A DNA stretch of 64,000 nt from positions 3,313,501 through 3,377,500 of the forward strand of contig NC_059084.1 of the NCBI RefSeq assembly GCF_020497125.1, written 5' to 3'. The notes beneath the pieces are model-generated. The model was not told the DNA's origin and did no database searches. It saw nothing but the letters and a program-made list of their open reading frames with translations. This DNA is from Mauremys mutica. Its lineage: Eukaryota; Chordata; Testudines; Geoemydidae. Below are positions 22,081 through 33,649 of the stretch, piece after piece; the stretch's first letter is position 1, and every line of letters begins with the position of its first letter. The translations under genes and the position numbers were made by a program.

Positions 22081-24762
22081 AGCACATGGGTCTGACACCA
22101 CTGCGGGAGTGATCACATGCCTTCACTACAACAGCCTGCGTAACAGCCAATGTGGTAATTCCATGAGGCCTTTGAAACCAAGAAGAAAAATCAGTAGCTG
22201 GTGAGACGGTCTTGCAACAGTGCTTGTCGCCAGAAGTCCTCACAAATATTCATTACGGTGGATCATCCGGGTCCCTCTGATGTGAAAGGGGAGGTGGGCT
22301 GTGGATTTCTATGGCATCTAGGGGTGTTGGGCACACACTGTATTTCAAAGGTATAAAGGGAACACAAGCTTCATGCTCAGGTTAAATGCAAATTTGGTCT
22401 GAGCAGCATTTAAATGAGCTTCCCCCTTGTGATCAGCTTCCTCTTGGTTACAAAGGGTGTGTTTAGTTTGAAGAAAGAGGCTGATAAGTATTTTTTGCAT
22501 AGGGCAAACCGCAGCATAAATAAGAAAGGATCAGGGAGCGAGGGTCAACTGTCAGGGCAGAACTGCCCCCAGGTTGTCTCTGCTGCTCTGATGTTGGGCA
22601 CAAAATCAGGGGCAATACCAGGGGTGCGGGAACTTGTCTGTTGTTTAGCAAAACCACCCCTTGTGTGCAACGTCACCCTGACGCCCTCTGTGTGTGTTAG
22701 ACAACAGGCGTCATTTCTCCAAAGCCTTGGAATGCTGCCCCACCGGCTCTGGGACGTCATGGCAGGAGGGGCTCTCAGCCAGGGGAGGGCACCCGGGGAG
22801 CGGGCTATTCTTAGCAGCAGCCGTGGGAAGGAGTGCCCCGGAAGCCCTGATAAGCTTTTTCCATAACACCCATGCTGTAACCTGGGCCTCTGTTTGTGAG
22901 AGTAACCCATAGCTAGCTGCAGGGGTGATGGGAGGGCTGCGTTCCTCCACCCACAGCGCGCTCAGGCAGGGTCCCCCTGAGGATTTCCTGGCTGAGCCAG
23001 AAAGGGCCCAGCTTGATTTCCAGATGCCAGGCTGGCAGTGAGCGAAACCCGGCCAAAACCGGAGTAAGGTCAGAGTGTCGCCACGGCCCAAGCTGCAGGG
23101 CTGAATCCACAAGGAAATGCTGCAGGCGCTCCCCATGCCCTGTGCTGCGCTGAGCCGATGCTGCTCGCTATGATAGCAGTTGTAGCAAAGGTTAAACTGC
23201 CGGGATTAAAAACATCCAAAAGCCACACAGAGGAAAGGGGGTACCCCAGCACCATGATGAAGACACCTTAACAAAGCAGGACCCCTGGGATGCAGGGACT
23301 CAGCCTGTCGCCAGTTGATGAGAAGGGGAGTTTTGTTAGGGATCTCAATGGGTCCTGATCCCCGAATTGTTCAAATTAAAACGGACACTGAAACTGACAC
23401 TGCTGGAAGCAGCTGTGCCTGCCACACGGCTACTGCTGCCCCGACACATTCAAACCCAGCTGGGCCTGTAGCCTACACTGGCTCAAAGCTTGCTCCTGAA
23501 TCTCCAGCCCTGCCAGGCCCACAGAGCACAAGGCCGAGAGCACTGCTGAGCAGCAGGTCGGTTATGTCACAGCCTCCCAAAACTACGTCGGGCACACGCC
23601 CTGCTGCCGGCCACGGGGAGAGGCCTGCTACAGGTCAGTAGCTGAGCCCCCGGCTTGGTTTGTAAACTCCAGAGAGGCTCAGGTTCTGCAGTGATACACT
23701 CCAGGGGAAGCGCTGCAGAAGCCCACCTGCCCTGCTTGAGTCAAAGGGAAACCCTTCCTCTGCAGCCTCCTGCTGCGGCATGAGAGCCAGAAAGTGAACC
23801 TGCCTAGAAACCACAGCCACACTTGGCTAGGCAACACCCAGGAAAAGGTTACTTCATAACAGCTGCCTCTGAACAGCTGCTAGGCAACAGTGACCCACCC
23901 TGTGGATTACAGCACAACCAAGGAGTTTACTTCTGTGTCGTGTCTTGTGTCTCATTGGCTCCGTGTATTGTCAGTCGCCATGCCACTGGCGGCGTTTGTT
24001 GGGGTGGGGTCATTCCAGCCCACGATGGGACTGTCTCCGGCTCAGCGCATGCTCCAGCTGGTGCTCCTGCTCATGCAGTTGAATTGATTTCTGGCCATTA
24101 AAGAAGTGTTTGAACATTTTTCTGTTTCTGATTTTGAGAGCAGAAGAGACTTTCATGATAAGCTCATTTGATTTCAGGCATAACACAGGACGGAGAACCT
24201 CACCCTGAATTGCTGTAGTTCATTAAGAGATTCTTAGCGATTCTAAACGGGGTACAGTGAAGAGGCTATTTGGATGGATTCGTTAATATCGGCCCAGGGC
24301 TTTGAAAGTGTCTCTGTACTAGCCCGAGGGCAGGGACTGCTCCAGTTAAGGTTCCAACTGCCTCTTTGGGGTTGATCTTAACTTTCCCAAACTTTCACCT
24401 TTTGGACTGAAATTGTCCAGGTTTGGAGTCTGGTAAAAAACAGAAAGAAAAGAAAGAAACAAACAGTTGAGCCATTTTGGAGTAGAAGGGGGCGGGGGGG
24501 GGGGGGAAATGAACTCCTATTATCAAAGAAACCCACCCAAACCCCCAAAACATATGAAGTTGTTCCAATTAACTTTACAGCTGAAACTCCTGTGCGTAAG
24601 AAGCTAGATATGGCAAGGAACTAGCTGTTCTTGAGGCGGAAGGCCTTTGAGAGCTGTGGTGTACCTGAATTTGATTTGACTGAGTGATGAGCCTTTGAAA
24701 ATTGCCGGCTGTTCACACACAGGCCCCTTTGCACAAGGTTTTTCACTAGCCCTGTCTCCGCC

Positions 24763-24884
24763 TAGGGTGACCAGACTGCAAGTGTGAAAAATAGAGGCAG
24801 GTCTGTTTTCGGGGAGGAAGGGGGCATATAGTTGCCTATCGGAGACAAAGTCCCTAATATTGAGAGGTCTGGTCTGGGCATCCT
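24763..24884. mobile_element. Short inverted-repeat element (TAGGGTGACCAG family), copy 1
   Basis: The left end TAGGGTGACCAGA and right end TCTGGTCTGGGCATCCTG are imperfect inverted repeats. It is the same family as the better preserved copy at 61706. Confidence 0.6.
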
Positions 24885-25374
24885 GCCTCTGCAGCTCACT
24901 TAGGCCCCGGCCCGACTCTGCAAAGACTTCAAGAGACGCGTAGCTTCACGCACTCTGCGTAGCCACGCTGAAGTCAGTGAAACTACCAGTGCACAGCGTC
25001 GCCCCCCCCAACTGAGTCCAATGAGACTTGGTATTTTCCTTAAATTCCAGCACGTCAGGGAGTGTGGGCGACTCTCAGCTTCCATTTTAGTTTTTAAAAG
25101 ACAGACCATTCTAGCTCTCGTTGCTGCAGAGCAAAGCTTGAAAAGGTGACCCCTAAAGGCTCAAAAACCAGCAGGCAAAACGCCACAAAACCCTCAGTTC
25201 TTAGATTTAAAAATCTCATTATTTTAGGGAGCTTAGCCCAAGATTTTTGAGCACCTGGAGTTGGCAGTAACTTGATCCCGCAAGCTGAGTGCTGTAGCCA
25301 TGCAGACCCCAGTGGAAATACTGACCTGGGTAACAGTACTAATACCCAGCTCTTACCGACCACCATCCTTCAAA

Positions 25375-25600
25375 GACTTCACAGGATCAAGGCCATACAG
25401 AACTTTTCATCCATGGATCTCAAAGCACTTTACGAAGTTGGTCAGTATCATCCTTGTTTTACAGATGGGGAAACTGAGGCACAGATGGGGGTGATATGGC
25501 TTTGTCCATCTGGCAGGTCACTACAGGAGCTGGGACTAGAACCCACCCTGAGTCCTTAACTCTTGCTCTATCCACTAGCCCCCACTGCCTCTCTATCAGA
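25375..25600 (+). mobile_element. MIR/CORE-type SINE
   Basis: It contains GATCTCAAAGCACTTTACG, TTTTACAGATGGGGAAACTG, AGGCACAGATGG and GGGACTAGAACCCACC. This is the best conserved MIR-like copy in the window. Confidence 0.75.
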
Positions 25601-28489
25601 TAGTAATCTAGCAACATTATAATTGCTGTAGCAATAAAGACACTCCCATGCATTTCAGGCTTTTTCCCTTACTGGGCTTTTTAAAAAAAATATAGAATCA
25701 CTTTTTATTTTTCGTCCAAACTTAGCAAAAAGAAAACACTCTGCGTACACAGTGACAAGTGCATCTGATTTCAGCATCTCACTAATCGGAGATTCTATTT
25801 GTAACACAATGAATTTTGGTTTTTTATCCATTATCCATTAGTTTTCACCAGACAGTGTCCAAGTGACCCAGCCGACAATAACTAAGCGAGAAGTGCCAGG
25901 GAGGACACAGATTTCTATTTCACACTAAAGAAAGCACATGTGAAAAACCATCCCTACTTTGAAGGAGTCCCTCGGTCGCGTCCCTGCTGCTGCCTGTCGG
26001 GTAGCGTGTGGGAATCTACGTGCCACATGCCAGAATGCAGCCAGGGCTCCCTCTGCAAACCCTGCTGAAAGAAATCTGCACACACACAGTCCCTGCAGGC
26101 TGCATCCTGTCGCCGGGACCCGGCCCTGTCTGTTCAGAGAGGCCCAGCCCCGGGAAAAGCGACAACAATGGAGTTCATACAGCTGGCCAGGGCTGAGCTC
26201 CCTCCTGGCAGCTGAGCGTCCTGACCTACTTTAGCAAGAGTGGAAGAGGCCTTGGGCACCCTGAGTTTCCTGCTCTCGGCTTCCACCCTCCAGGCAGGAC
26301 ACTGCTTGGGATAACTGGCCAGACTCTGCAGGTGCCTCTTCCTCTCCCCTTCCGGCCTGGCCTCTCCCCCACAAGAGAATTAGGAGGGTTGCTTGTTAAG
26401 CACTGCCTGTGCTCAGCCCTGTACCCAGACACAGAGCCCAAGCCTGACTGCATTGGTGCCAATAGAACAAATCCCGTTGGCTTCTCCAGCAGCAGGACGG
26501 GGCCCAGGAACGCTCCACACCCCAGTGCACTAGGCATGGATGTGACGAGACCGAGTCCCTGGGATGTGCTGGAGGAGTCGGCTGCCCTGGGCTGGTTGTG
26601 GGTGTTGCAGAGAAATGGATGCCATCCTCGCTCTCGGGAACGGGAACACGGAGCCCCTCACGCCTGGAGGAACAAGCTCTGTGGGGAGGTGGCTGGGCGG
26701 GAGCCGGAACTGCTGTCCAAGCACCCGGGCCGTGGTGCATTGAGCACCTGGCTTTTCCCAGGGCCAAGCTGCTGGGGCAGCGTGGAGAGATTGGCAGCTG
26801 CTGTCTGAGCCACCCATGGAAGAACAGCAGGGGACAGCTTCTGGCCTCCGAGCTCCTTCGCTTACCCCCAGACCCAGGGCCAAATTCGCACCATGCGTAA
26901 CTCCCGCTGTCGGAGATGCACCCGTGCGGGGGAGACAATGACAGAAGGGAACTGCGTGTTTCCCTCGTGCATCAGCCCCTCCACCCACACCCAAATCACC
27001 CCCACGCTCTCCCTTCGAGCACAGCCCCCGCTCGACAGCTCCCTGGGGAACAGCCACATGACACCCCGCGCTGCTCATGACATCAGCTCCCTGTTCAAAC
27101 CCGTCACCCTGCACCTGGGCTCCGGGGGTGGAAACGATCCATCCGAGGGCCAATGGGCTGAGAGACACGGCCCGGCCCGCGCTTGCTTAACGTTGCTACA
27201 CTTGGCCTGTATGGCAACTGTTGCTAAGTAGCACAGGAACTGGGGCTGCGAGCCAGAGGGGTCACTTACAAACCCGATAGAAAACAAGGAAGCAGATTAC
27301 AGCGTTTTCACGGCCACGATAAATGGAGGCAGAACACGAGTTCAGCACCAAAAGGTCACACACATGCCATGTAGCTAGATTCACCACCCAGTGACTCATG
27401 CATTCGTTACATAAAGGGGGGAGGGGGGGGGGAAGGGGAAACGTAGAATGAAAAGCAGGAGGCAAATTGCTCTGTGGGCTCTGGCATCCTGGTGGGGACC
27501 GAAAACTCATCGCTGGGCTGGACGCACACAGTGAGGAGCATCCAGAACTGGCCACGTGTGGGGTTTGGGGCGGCCGGTGGTGCCACTGTAACAGTCAGCC
27601 TCACTAAGGGCAGGAGGCCAGGGCTTGATATAATCTAGGGGAACATACCTTGACACGCCATTTTTACTGCTAAAAATGAGCCATAGCTGGTCTCAGAATA
27701 ACCCCCTCAAAAAAGCCAGAAACCAGCCTCCACCTGTACAGCCAGACTGCCTTGGCTCAGCCTGCACAGACATACTCCCGCTGGGCTCCGCAGAATGCAG
27801 CACTGCCAGGCGCTGGTTAATAATTAAAGCAAAGAAACCTGCAGCCTGTTTTTTAATACGTGCCTCAAGCACCCACCTAGAGTTGATCCTTCTGCAAGGA
27901 GCCTGAGCAGCAGCCGGCAGCGTTTATACCCAGGCGCCTGGAGGACAACGGCACTGCCGTCCTGGGATCCGACAGCAGCACCGGAATGCACACGGCTGCT
28001 GAGCCTGGGGAGACATTTCAGGGCTTTGGCCAAGCCGTACTGGGCAGCAGAGCGGTGCTGGAGCCATGCTGCGGCTCAGGCTAACACAGCTCGGGGAAGA
28101 TGAAGCTGGCCCTTTCTTTAATATAAGGCAGGATTTTCACAGGCATCAAAGTAGCTTGAGAGCAAAAATGCCCGCAGATGCTTTAGAAAACCCCAATTTC
28201 CTCTACCGCCAGTTCAGGCTCAGACCTTCAGAAAGTCGGGAGGAGGACAGGTTTTAATGACAGGCCAAAGCCTTTCCAGGTGAGTATCATCTCCTCATTA
28301 TCAGTTAGGAGCTCAGAGGCAAGGTGGTGACTCAGATGCTATTTTAAAGTGTGGAACCCCCCACCCCCACCCCCTCCAGTTCTGAATCACTGGCACTGTA
28401 ACTAGTGACAATTTCGAAGTGAGGCACAGAACTGATGTCTGATGAAGGGACTCACCCCGTGGGATAACTGATGGATGGGTGAGGAAGCT

Positions 28490-28610
28490 GGGATTCAGGA
28501 AAGCTTGATTCAGTGTGCTCAGCTGTGCCACTGCTTCCTCAGATGGCCTTGAGCAAGTCACCCAACTTCTCCACACCCCAATCTCCTCCCCTGTGCCACG
28601 CCGCTGGTTA
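28490..28610 (+). mobile_element. MIR-type SINE fragment
   Basis: GCCTTGAGCAAGTCACCCAA followed by CTTCTCCACACCCCAAT is a MIR-like core segment. The fragment is short. Confidence 0.45.
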
Positions 28611-30039
28611 CCCACCTTCACAAGACAGCGTGAGAGCCACGCTCATAGTGCAGTTAATTGATGGCTCCTGGGGCCAGATCCCTAAGCATCACCTCCACTC
28701 ACTGCCCTGCTGAAGTCACAGGCCAACAGAGGACTCGCTGTGACAGGGCGATGGCTGCAGGTGAACGGGCCCCATTCCCGCCGAGAGCAGGGTGCGAATC
28801 TGACTTCTGTCCGAGCGGTTTTATGATCACTGCTCTAGATCTCCGTTCCCTCTCCCAGGGCAAAGCTCCTTGGAAGTTGTCTGCCCATTTCCCCCTTTGA
28901 TGGAGCTTGAGAAGGGGTCAACTGCTATTTTCTTACCACAGACGAATCCTGTAAGCTGAGCTGTTGCTAGCTTTGAGGTCCACAAACGGCAGCACTCAGA
29001 ATTCAGAGCACTTACACTGGGGAGAATCCACCTGAGTGCAGGTATGTGCTGGGCAAACCCCCCCCCTGCATGTGAAGCAGACCTTGCAGCACCCCTCCTG
29101 GCCCCGAAACAGCCAGTTCTCCAGGAACAAATCCAAAGAGCACCCAGGCGGGGTTTGGGGAAGGGGGAAAGCAGAGATTTAGCTCAGCTCACTCAACTTT
29201 GCAACTTAGCACCACTGCTGCTGAGTGAAAATAAAGGGCCTCAAAGGCAGAATTCTATTTAGATGTGAACTACAGAGTGATTGTGTGCCCAGCCCCAGCT
29301 TACACTAGATACTTCCTGCTCATTCACACTAGCACCCTCAGGTCCCCCCTTCCCCCTCTGGCAAGCAGCTCTTTGGAGGACCTGAACTTTAAGGCCAAAG
29401 GAGGCTATGCCTAGCCTCAGTTCTTACTGCCCCAAATGAAGGGAGTGCCAGCAGCTCAGCCTACTCATGCCAATCCTCAGCATTCTCCTCCTCTTGTCCC
29501 AGCTCTGGGGTGCAGAATACTGCAGCAGAAAGCCTGATGTGGCAACTCGAATTCAGCTCTTCCAATGATCTTGCCCTGGACTTGCACCAGAGCGTGACAG
29601 GCCCTAAGAGAACCCGGACAGAAAGCAGTAATGAGTTCACATTTAAAGCCAGGAAAAAAAAGTATTCATTAAATGAAACATGTTAGTAATTTCAACTATT
29701 CTGTCCTTTGCTGGATGAATTACCCTCGAGAGGGAAGCTTCTACTACTATCAAAGAAATCAACTCCGAATCGTGTGCTTTGCCTGCTTTAAGCAATCAGT
29801 ATGTTATTGAAACTGAAACATCAGAGGTCTCTGGCAATTTCATGAGGAGCCAGGAATACGGCCCGGATCTAGTCACAAGGAGCCGGGGGCTGCTGCGGAT
29901 CAGACTGCAGAACAGGGCAGCCTCTTTTGGACACTGGCTGGATTTTTTTCCAGGAACTGAAAAATTCCCAAGCCCAAACCAGTTGGTGTTTCGAACCAAA
30001 ACTGAATTTTCAGGTTTCCCCCCCTCCCCAAAGCAAGAT

Positions 30040-30187
30040 CTCCGACTGCCAGAAGCTGGACCTGGAACACTTGATGACTGCCCAGTTCTGTTCATTCCCT
30101 CGGAAGCATTGGCACTGACCAGTCACACAGGACACTGGGCTAGATGGACCATTGGTCTGAGCCAATATGGCCGTTCTTATGTAAATA
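30040..30187 (+). mobile_element. Interspersed LINE-tail-like repeat
   Basis: It contains GGCACTGACCAGTCACACAG, GGACACTGGGCTAGATGGAC and GAGCCAATATGGCCGTTC. I recognise this as a dispersed sauropsid 3' tail, often found as isolated fragments. Class assignment (CR1/L3-like) is tentative. Confidence 0.55.
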
Positions 30188-30307
30188 CATCTCATTTTGG
30201 ATCAAAAACACCTGGCACCAACACAGATTTCCCCCCTCCCCCCTCCGGTTTTTGTTTATGGGCTGTTTTGTTTTTTATGAGGGTGCTGAAGACTCTACCA
30301 TCTAGAT

Positions 30308-30612
30308 CAGGGGTTGGCAACCTTTCAGCAGTGCTGTGCCGAGTCTTCATTTATTCACTCTAATTTAAGGTTTCGCGTGCCAGTCATAGATTTTAATGTT
30401 TTTAGGTCTCTTTCTAGAAGTCTATAATGTATAACTAAACTATTGTATGTAAAGTAAATAAAGTTTTTAAAATGTTTAAGAAGCTTCATTTAAAATTAAA
30501 TTAAAATGCAGAGGCCCTTGGACCAGTGGCCAGGACCCAGGCAGTGAGAGTTCCACTGAAAATCAGCTTGTGCCCCGCCTTCGGCACGTGTGCCATAGGC
30601 TGCCTACCCCGA
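30308..30612 (-). mobile_element. hAT-type non-autonomous element, copy 3 (inverted)
   Basis: The left end is CAGGGGTTGGCAACC and the right end matches the inverted terminus with changes at the last bases. The body is the reverse complement of copies 1 and 2. The left flanking octamer is atctagat; the right flank has decayed. Confidence 0.85.
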
Positions 30613-32011
30613 CCTATAGCTTACTAGCAATCATTTCCCCCCCTCAACAAATTCAAGACTCAAAATTCCTCTCATGCCCTTGGATCATAAATAAATAAAA
30701 TAAAGCCACCAACATGGACCAAGAGCTAAGTGAACTCAGCAGTACGTGAGCACAAGCACGGCTGTCATACATAGGCTAGAGAGATGGATTTTGATTAGGC
30801 AAATCTACTTGCAGGGACATGAGTGCTGCACAACTTCTGCTACTGAACAGCCACTAAACCAGAGTCCAAGGTGTAACTTTGATCTCCTTCCCACAGACAA
30901 ACATTGACGTTGGTATCTCTGCTGTCCACAAATGGTAGCATCAGGTCTCCTCTATGTCCCCCTGGTGCAGAGTAAGCCGTCTGGACGGGTACAGCAGTGT
31001 GGCTGCTCCCAGCCCCCCACTCACCCTCCACTGACTTTCTTCCTCCATTTGTACAAGAAGCAATTTCAATTTCCTGCTGCTCCACTTGGCAGTAAAAGTG
31101 ACAATCTGCCAGATTCCCTGTCCGGCACAGAGAAAAGTAATCAAGGATTAGGAAGAGCGCGCAGGCAAGCAGGACACAGTGGAGGGTGACCAGAAGAGAA
31201 AAGGGGGTGAGGGGCAGAGAGAAAGACAGCACTTGTTAGAGAGATGACAGAGGTGGGGACTAGAAGGTCTTTGGGGCTTCAAACATTTTGCATTTGTGAC
31301 AAACACAAACTTCTCCACAGCAGGGGTTGCCAACCTCCTTCCCTACTCAGGACTCAATTCCTAGCAGCTGGGCAGAGTTGCCAGCAGCTCTCTGCTTTCC
31401 CGGCTTCAGGTGGAGCTTGTGGCTGCTGTTCTCACTGATCAGCTAGGAATCAGAAAGGCCTCGGGAGTCCTGTGCTCCCTGCTAAAGGCTGTACTACCAC
31501 CCTCCCCGCCCCATATGCAGGGGCCCTGAACAATGCTGAGAACTGGAACGCCAAGCTCTGGCGCAATGCCCTGAGCTGCGCTGATACGAGGGATAAACCA
31601 TTCCAGCCAGGGCTTTCGAACGCTCCCCACGCAGAGCAGGGCTGGTGCTTAGGTGAAAGCAATTTGCCCCCTCAATGTCTGCAAGGTGATACTTTTAATA
31701 GCTTTACGGTAATGCAATTATGTAAACTTAGGCAGGCTGCCTTGTCACTAACACTCACAAGGCATCTAACAGCCTGAAGGCAAGTTCTCAGCCTCTCTGA
31801 GCCTAAAGGGCCGAGATACCGAATTCAAATGCCTTGCTCTGGAGAGAGCTGGCACACCTACACAAGCCTTCGCACTCCTCAGACAACGAAGGCAGCCGTG
31901 CGTCTGCACAGATCTGCTGCCTCCACCGCCAGCTTCCGTGTCAGCGCGCTGTTAGCCAGCCGGGCTAAGTAGCAGAGAGGCGAGCGAAAAACCTCCGACA
32001 CAGGGGTTGAG

Positions 32012-33520
32012 AAAAGCCAGCATAAAGCATTTTATTGCAATAATAAAACGTGATACTTTAATGTGGTGGAGGAGGAAGTGATGGCGGCAATTTCTCTTAC
32101 CAAAAATTACTACACAGGGCAGAGGCAGGCGAGTGGGAAGGACCTCAGCGGAGCAGGACTGTGCGTCATACGGGAGACTGCTGCGAGCTGTGATGACCAG
32201 CATCAGAGTTTGGTAGAGAACACTCGGGTCTAAGTCGTAATGACGACGACCGGGGTTGGGGTTTGGTTTTCTCTTGTGGGCTGGTTTCTTTTTGGATCTC
32301 CCCCCACCCAAAACAGCACCTTCAATTTAAAAAGTTCAATTCAAGTTCCTGAATGTAGGTAGTTGCAGAGCTTTGATGGCTAAAGATAAAAAGGTCTTTG
32401 AAATCCAAGAGAAAATAACCAAGAGATGGAAAAGTCAATGGGGGCAGCTGTAAAGGCAGCCCCAGCCACCCTGGAGGGAAATTACTGCTGGGGCAGCAAC
32501 ACCGCCTCAAAACTGTCCTTCCACGAGGCAGGCGGGAACGGGGAAGCGAGTCGCTCCCAGGGGCCCAGTTTCAGCCAAGGGAACAAATACATTAGCCTAG
32601 AACGACTCTGCTTTCCAGAGTCCCTCAGCCCTCGATAGCTCCTATGGCTTTTGGAGCAGCAGCAGTTTTTAATACACGATATTTGCATCCAAAAAATTAA
32701 CAGGTTTTCTTTGTTCAAACGATTCCTATCTACGGTGAACCCGTCAGTGCACTCACTGGTAAATGCTCAATCATACACAACTTCATCTACACCCAGAACA
32801 AAAATAAGATTAAGAATTTGACCCCAAAATGGTGAGGTTTACGGCATACAGTTTAAAAGACATAAAACCACACTACACGGAGGAAGAGTCAGAAGCAAAG
32901 CTGAGTGATCAGACACATTCAATCAGGGTATATGGTTATACAATGAGTGTAGTGGAATATCAGGAAAAGCTCCATACAAAGTCATGTGCATTTTTCTTGA
33001 AGCTGAGATTCTGGATTCCTCCATGTGCCAAACCTGTTGGAGAGAGAAGAGGAGTCAATGCATCAAAGGAGGCTGCGGAGGGAGCCCAACTTGGAGCCCC
33101 AAGACCCCTGGAGGGGGTAACTGGGGCACGTGAGGGGATTTGAAGACAAAACCACTGCAGCCCGGTTATTACCAGAGCAGGTGCATTCTGACATATGTTC
33201 AGCTTTTGCAATTAACTCTCCAGCCTGCAGCACGAAAGCCCACTCGCTGTGCTGGGTTAGGAGCAGATCTATGCTCTGCTTCACCTCGGAGCAGGCCAAG
33301 CCACCCAAATCCCTACACACAAGCAGGCTCAGTCTGCTTTCCTTAAACCCTGTTACAGGCAACACCTTCCCTCCTCCCCACACACTTCTGACTGATGCTA
33401 CTTCCCCTCCTCTGAGATCAGCAGAACCAGCTGTACAACATGCAGCAAGTGCTGGCGGTCACCAGGCAGTTCCTGGCTTTCACCTACCCAAGAACAGGGA
33501 GTTGAGGAAGGGGCCTCCTG
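32012..33520 (-). other. FKBP1A: FKBP1A 3' UTR
   Basis: This is sequence between the FKBP1A stop codon and its predicted poly(A) signal. I see no intervening splice structure or clear repeat. The extent is inferred from the signal. Confidence 0.6.
32031..32036 (-). terminator. FKBP1A: FKBP1A poly(A) signal
   Basis: TTTATT on the + strand reads AATAAA in the gene's direction, about 1.5 kb past the stop codon. The AT-rich context and the size fit the long FKBP1A 3' UTR. Confidence 0.65.
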
Positions 33521-33649
33521 TCATTCCAATCTAATAAGCTCTACATCAAAAATTAGCGTGGCATTTGGGGGGATGATGCCTGGGTGGCCAGTAGAACCGT
33601 AGGCGTAATCTGGAGAGATGATCATCTTTGCTCTCTGCCCAACACTCAT
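33521..33649 (-). CDS. FKBP1A: FKBP1A exon 4 and stop
   Basis: The acceptor ttccacag precedes 33649. The exon codes [40 protein letters not shown] and LE, and ends with TGA at 33523-33521. Confidence 0.97.
   Translation of the reverse strand: MSVGQRAKMIISPDYAYGSTGHPGIIPPNATLIFDVELIRLE

Larger units (their letters stand above)
13897..32010. other. Intergenic region SDCBP2-FKBP1A
   Basis: About 18 kb separate SDCBP2's first coding exon from FKBP1A's transcript end. It must include SDCBP2's promoter and 5' non-coding exon(s), which I could not place. I recognised no protein-coding exon. It holds microsatellites, several CORE/MIR-type SINEs, CR1-like tails and two hAT copies, listed separately. 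The long open frames here lack recognisable domains, codon bias or splice context. Confidence 0.6.

Noticed and set aside
24490..24506. Poly-G run as a G-quadruplex element
   Set aside because: It is a single homopolymer without spaced runs and likely to vary by sequencing error.
26396..27168. Long - strand open frames (180 and 212 residues)
   Set aside because: They overlap each other in different frames, have low-complexity composition and no domain or exon signals.
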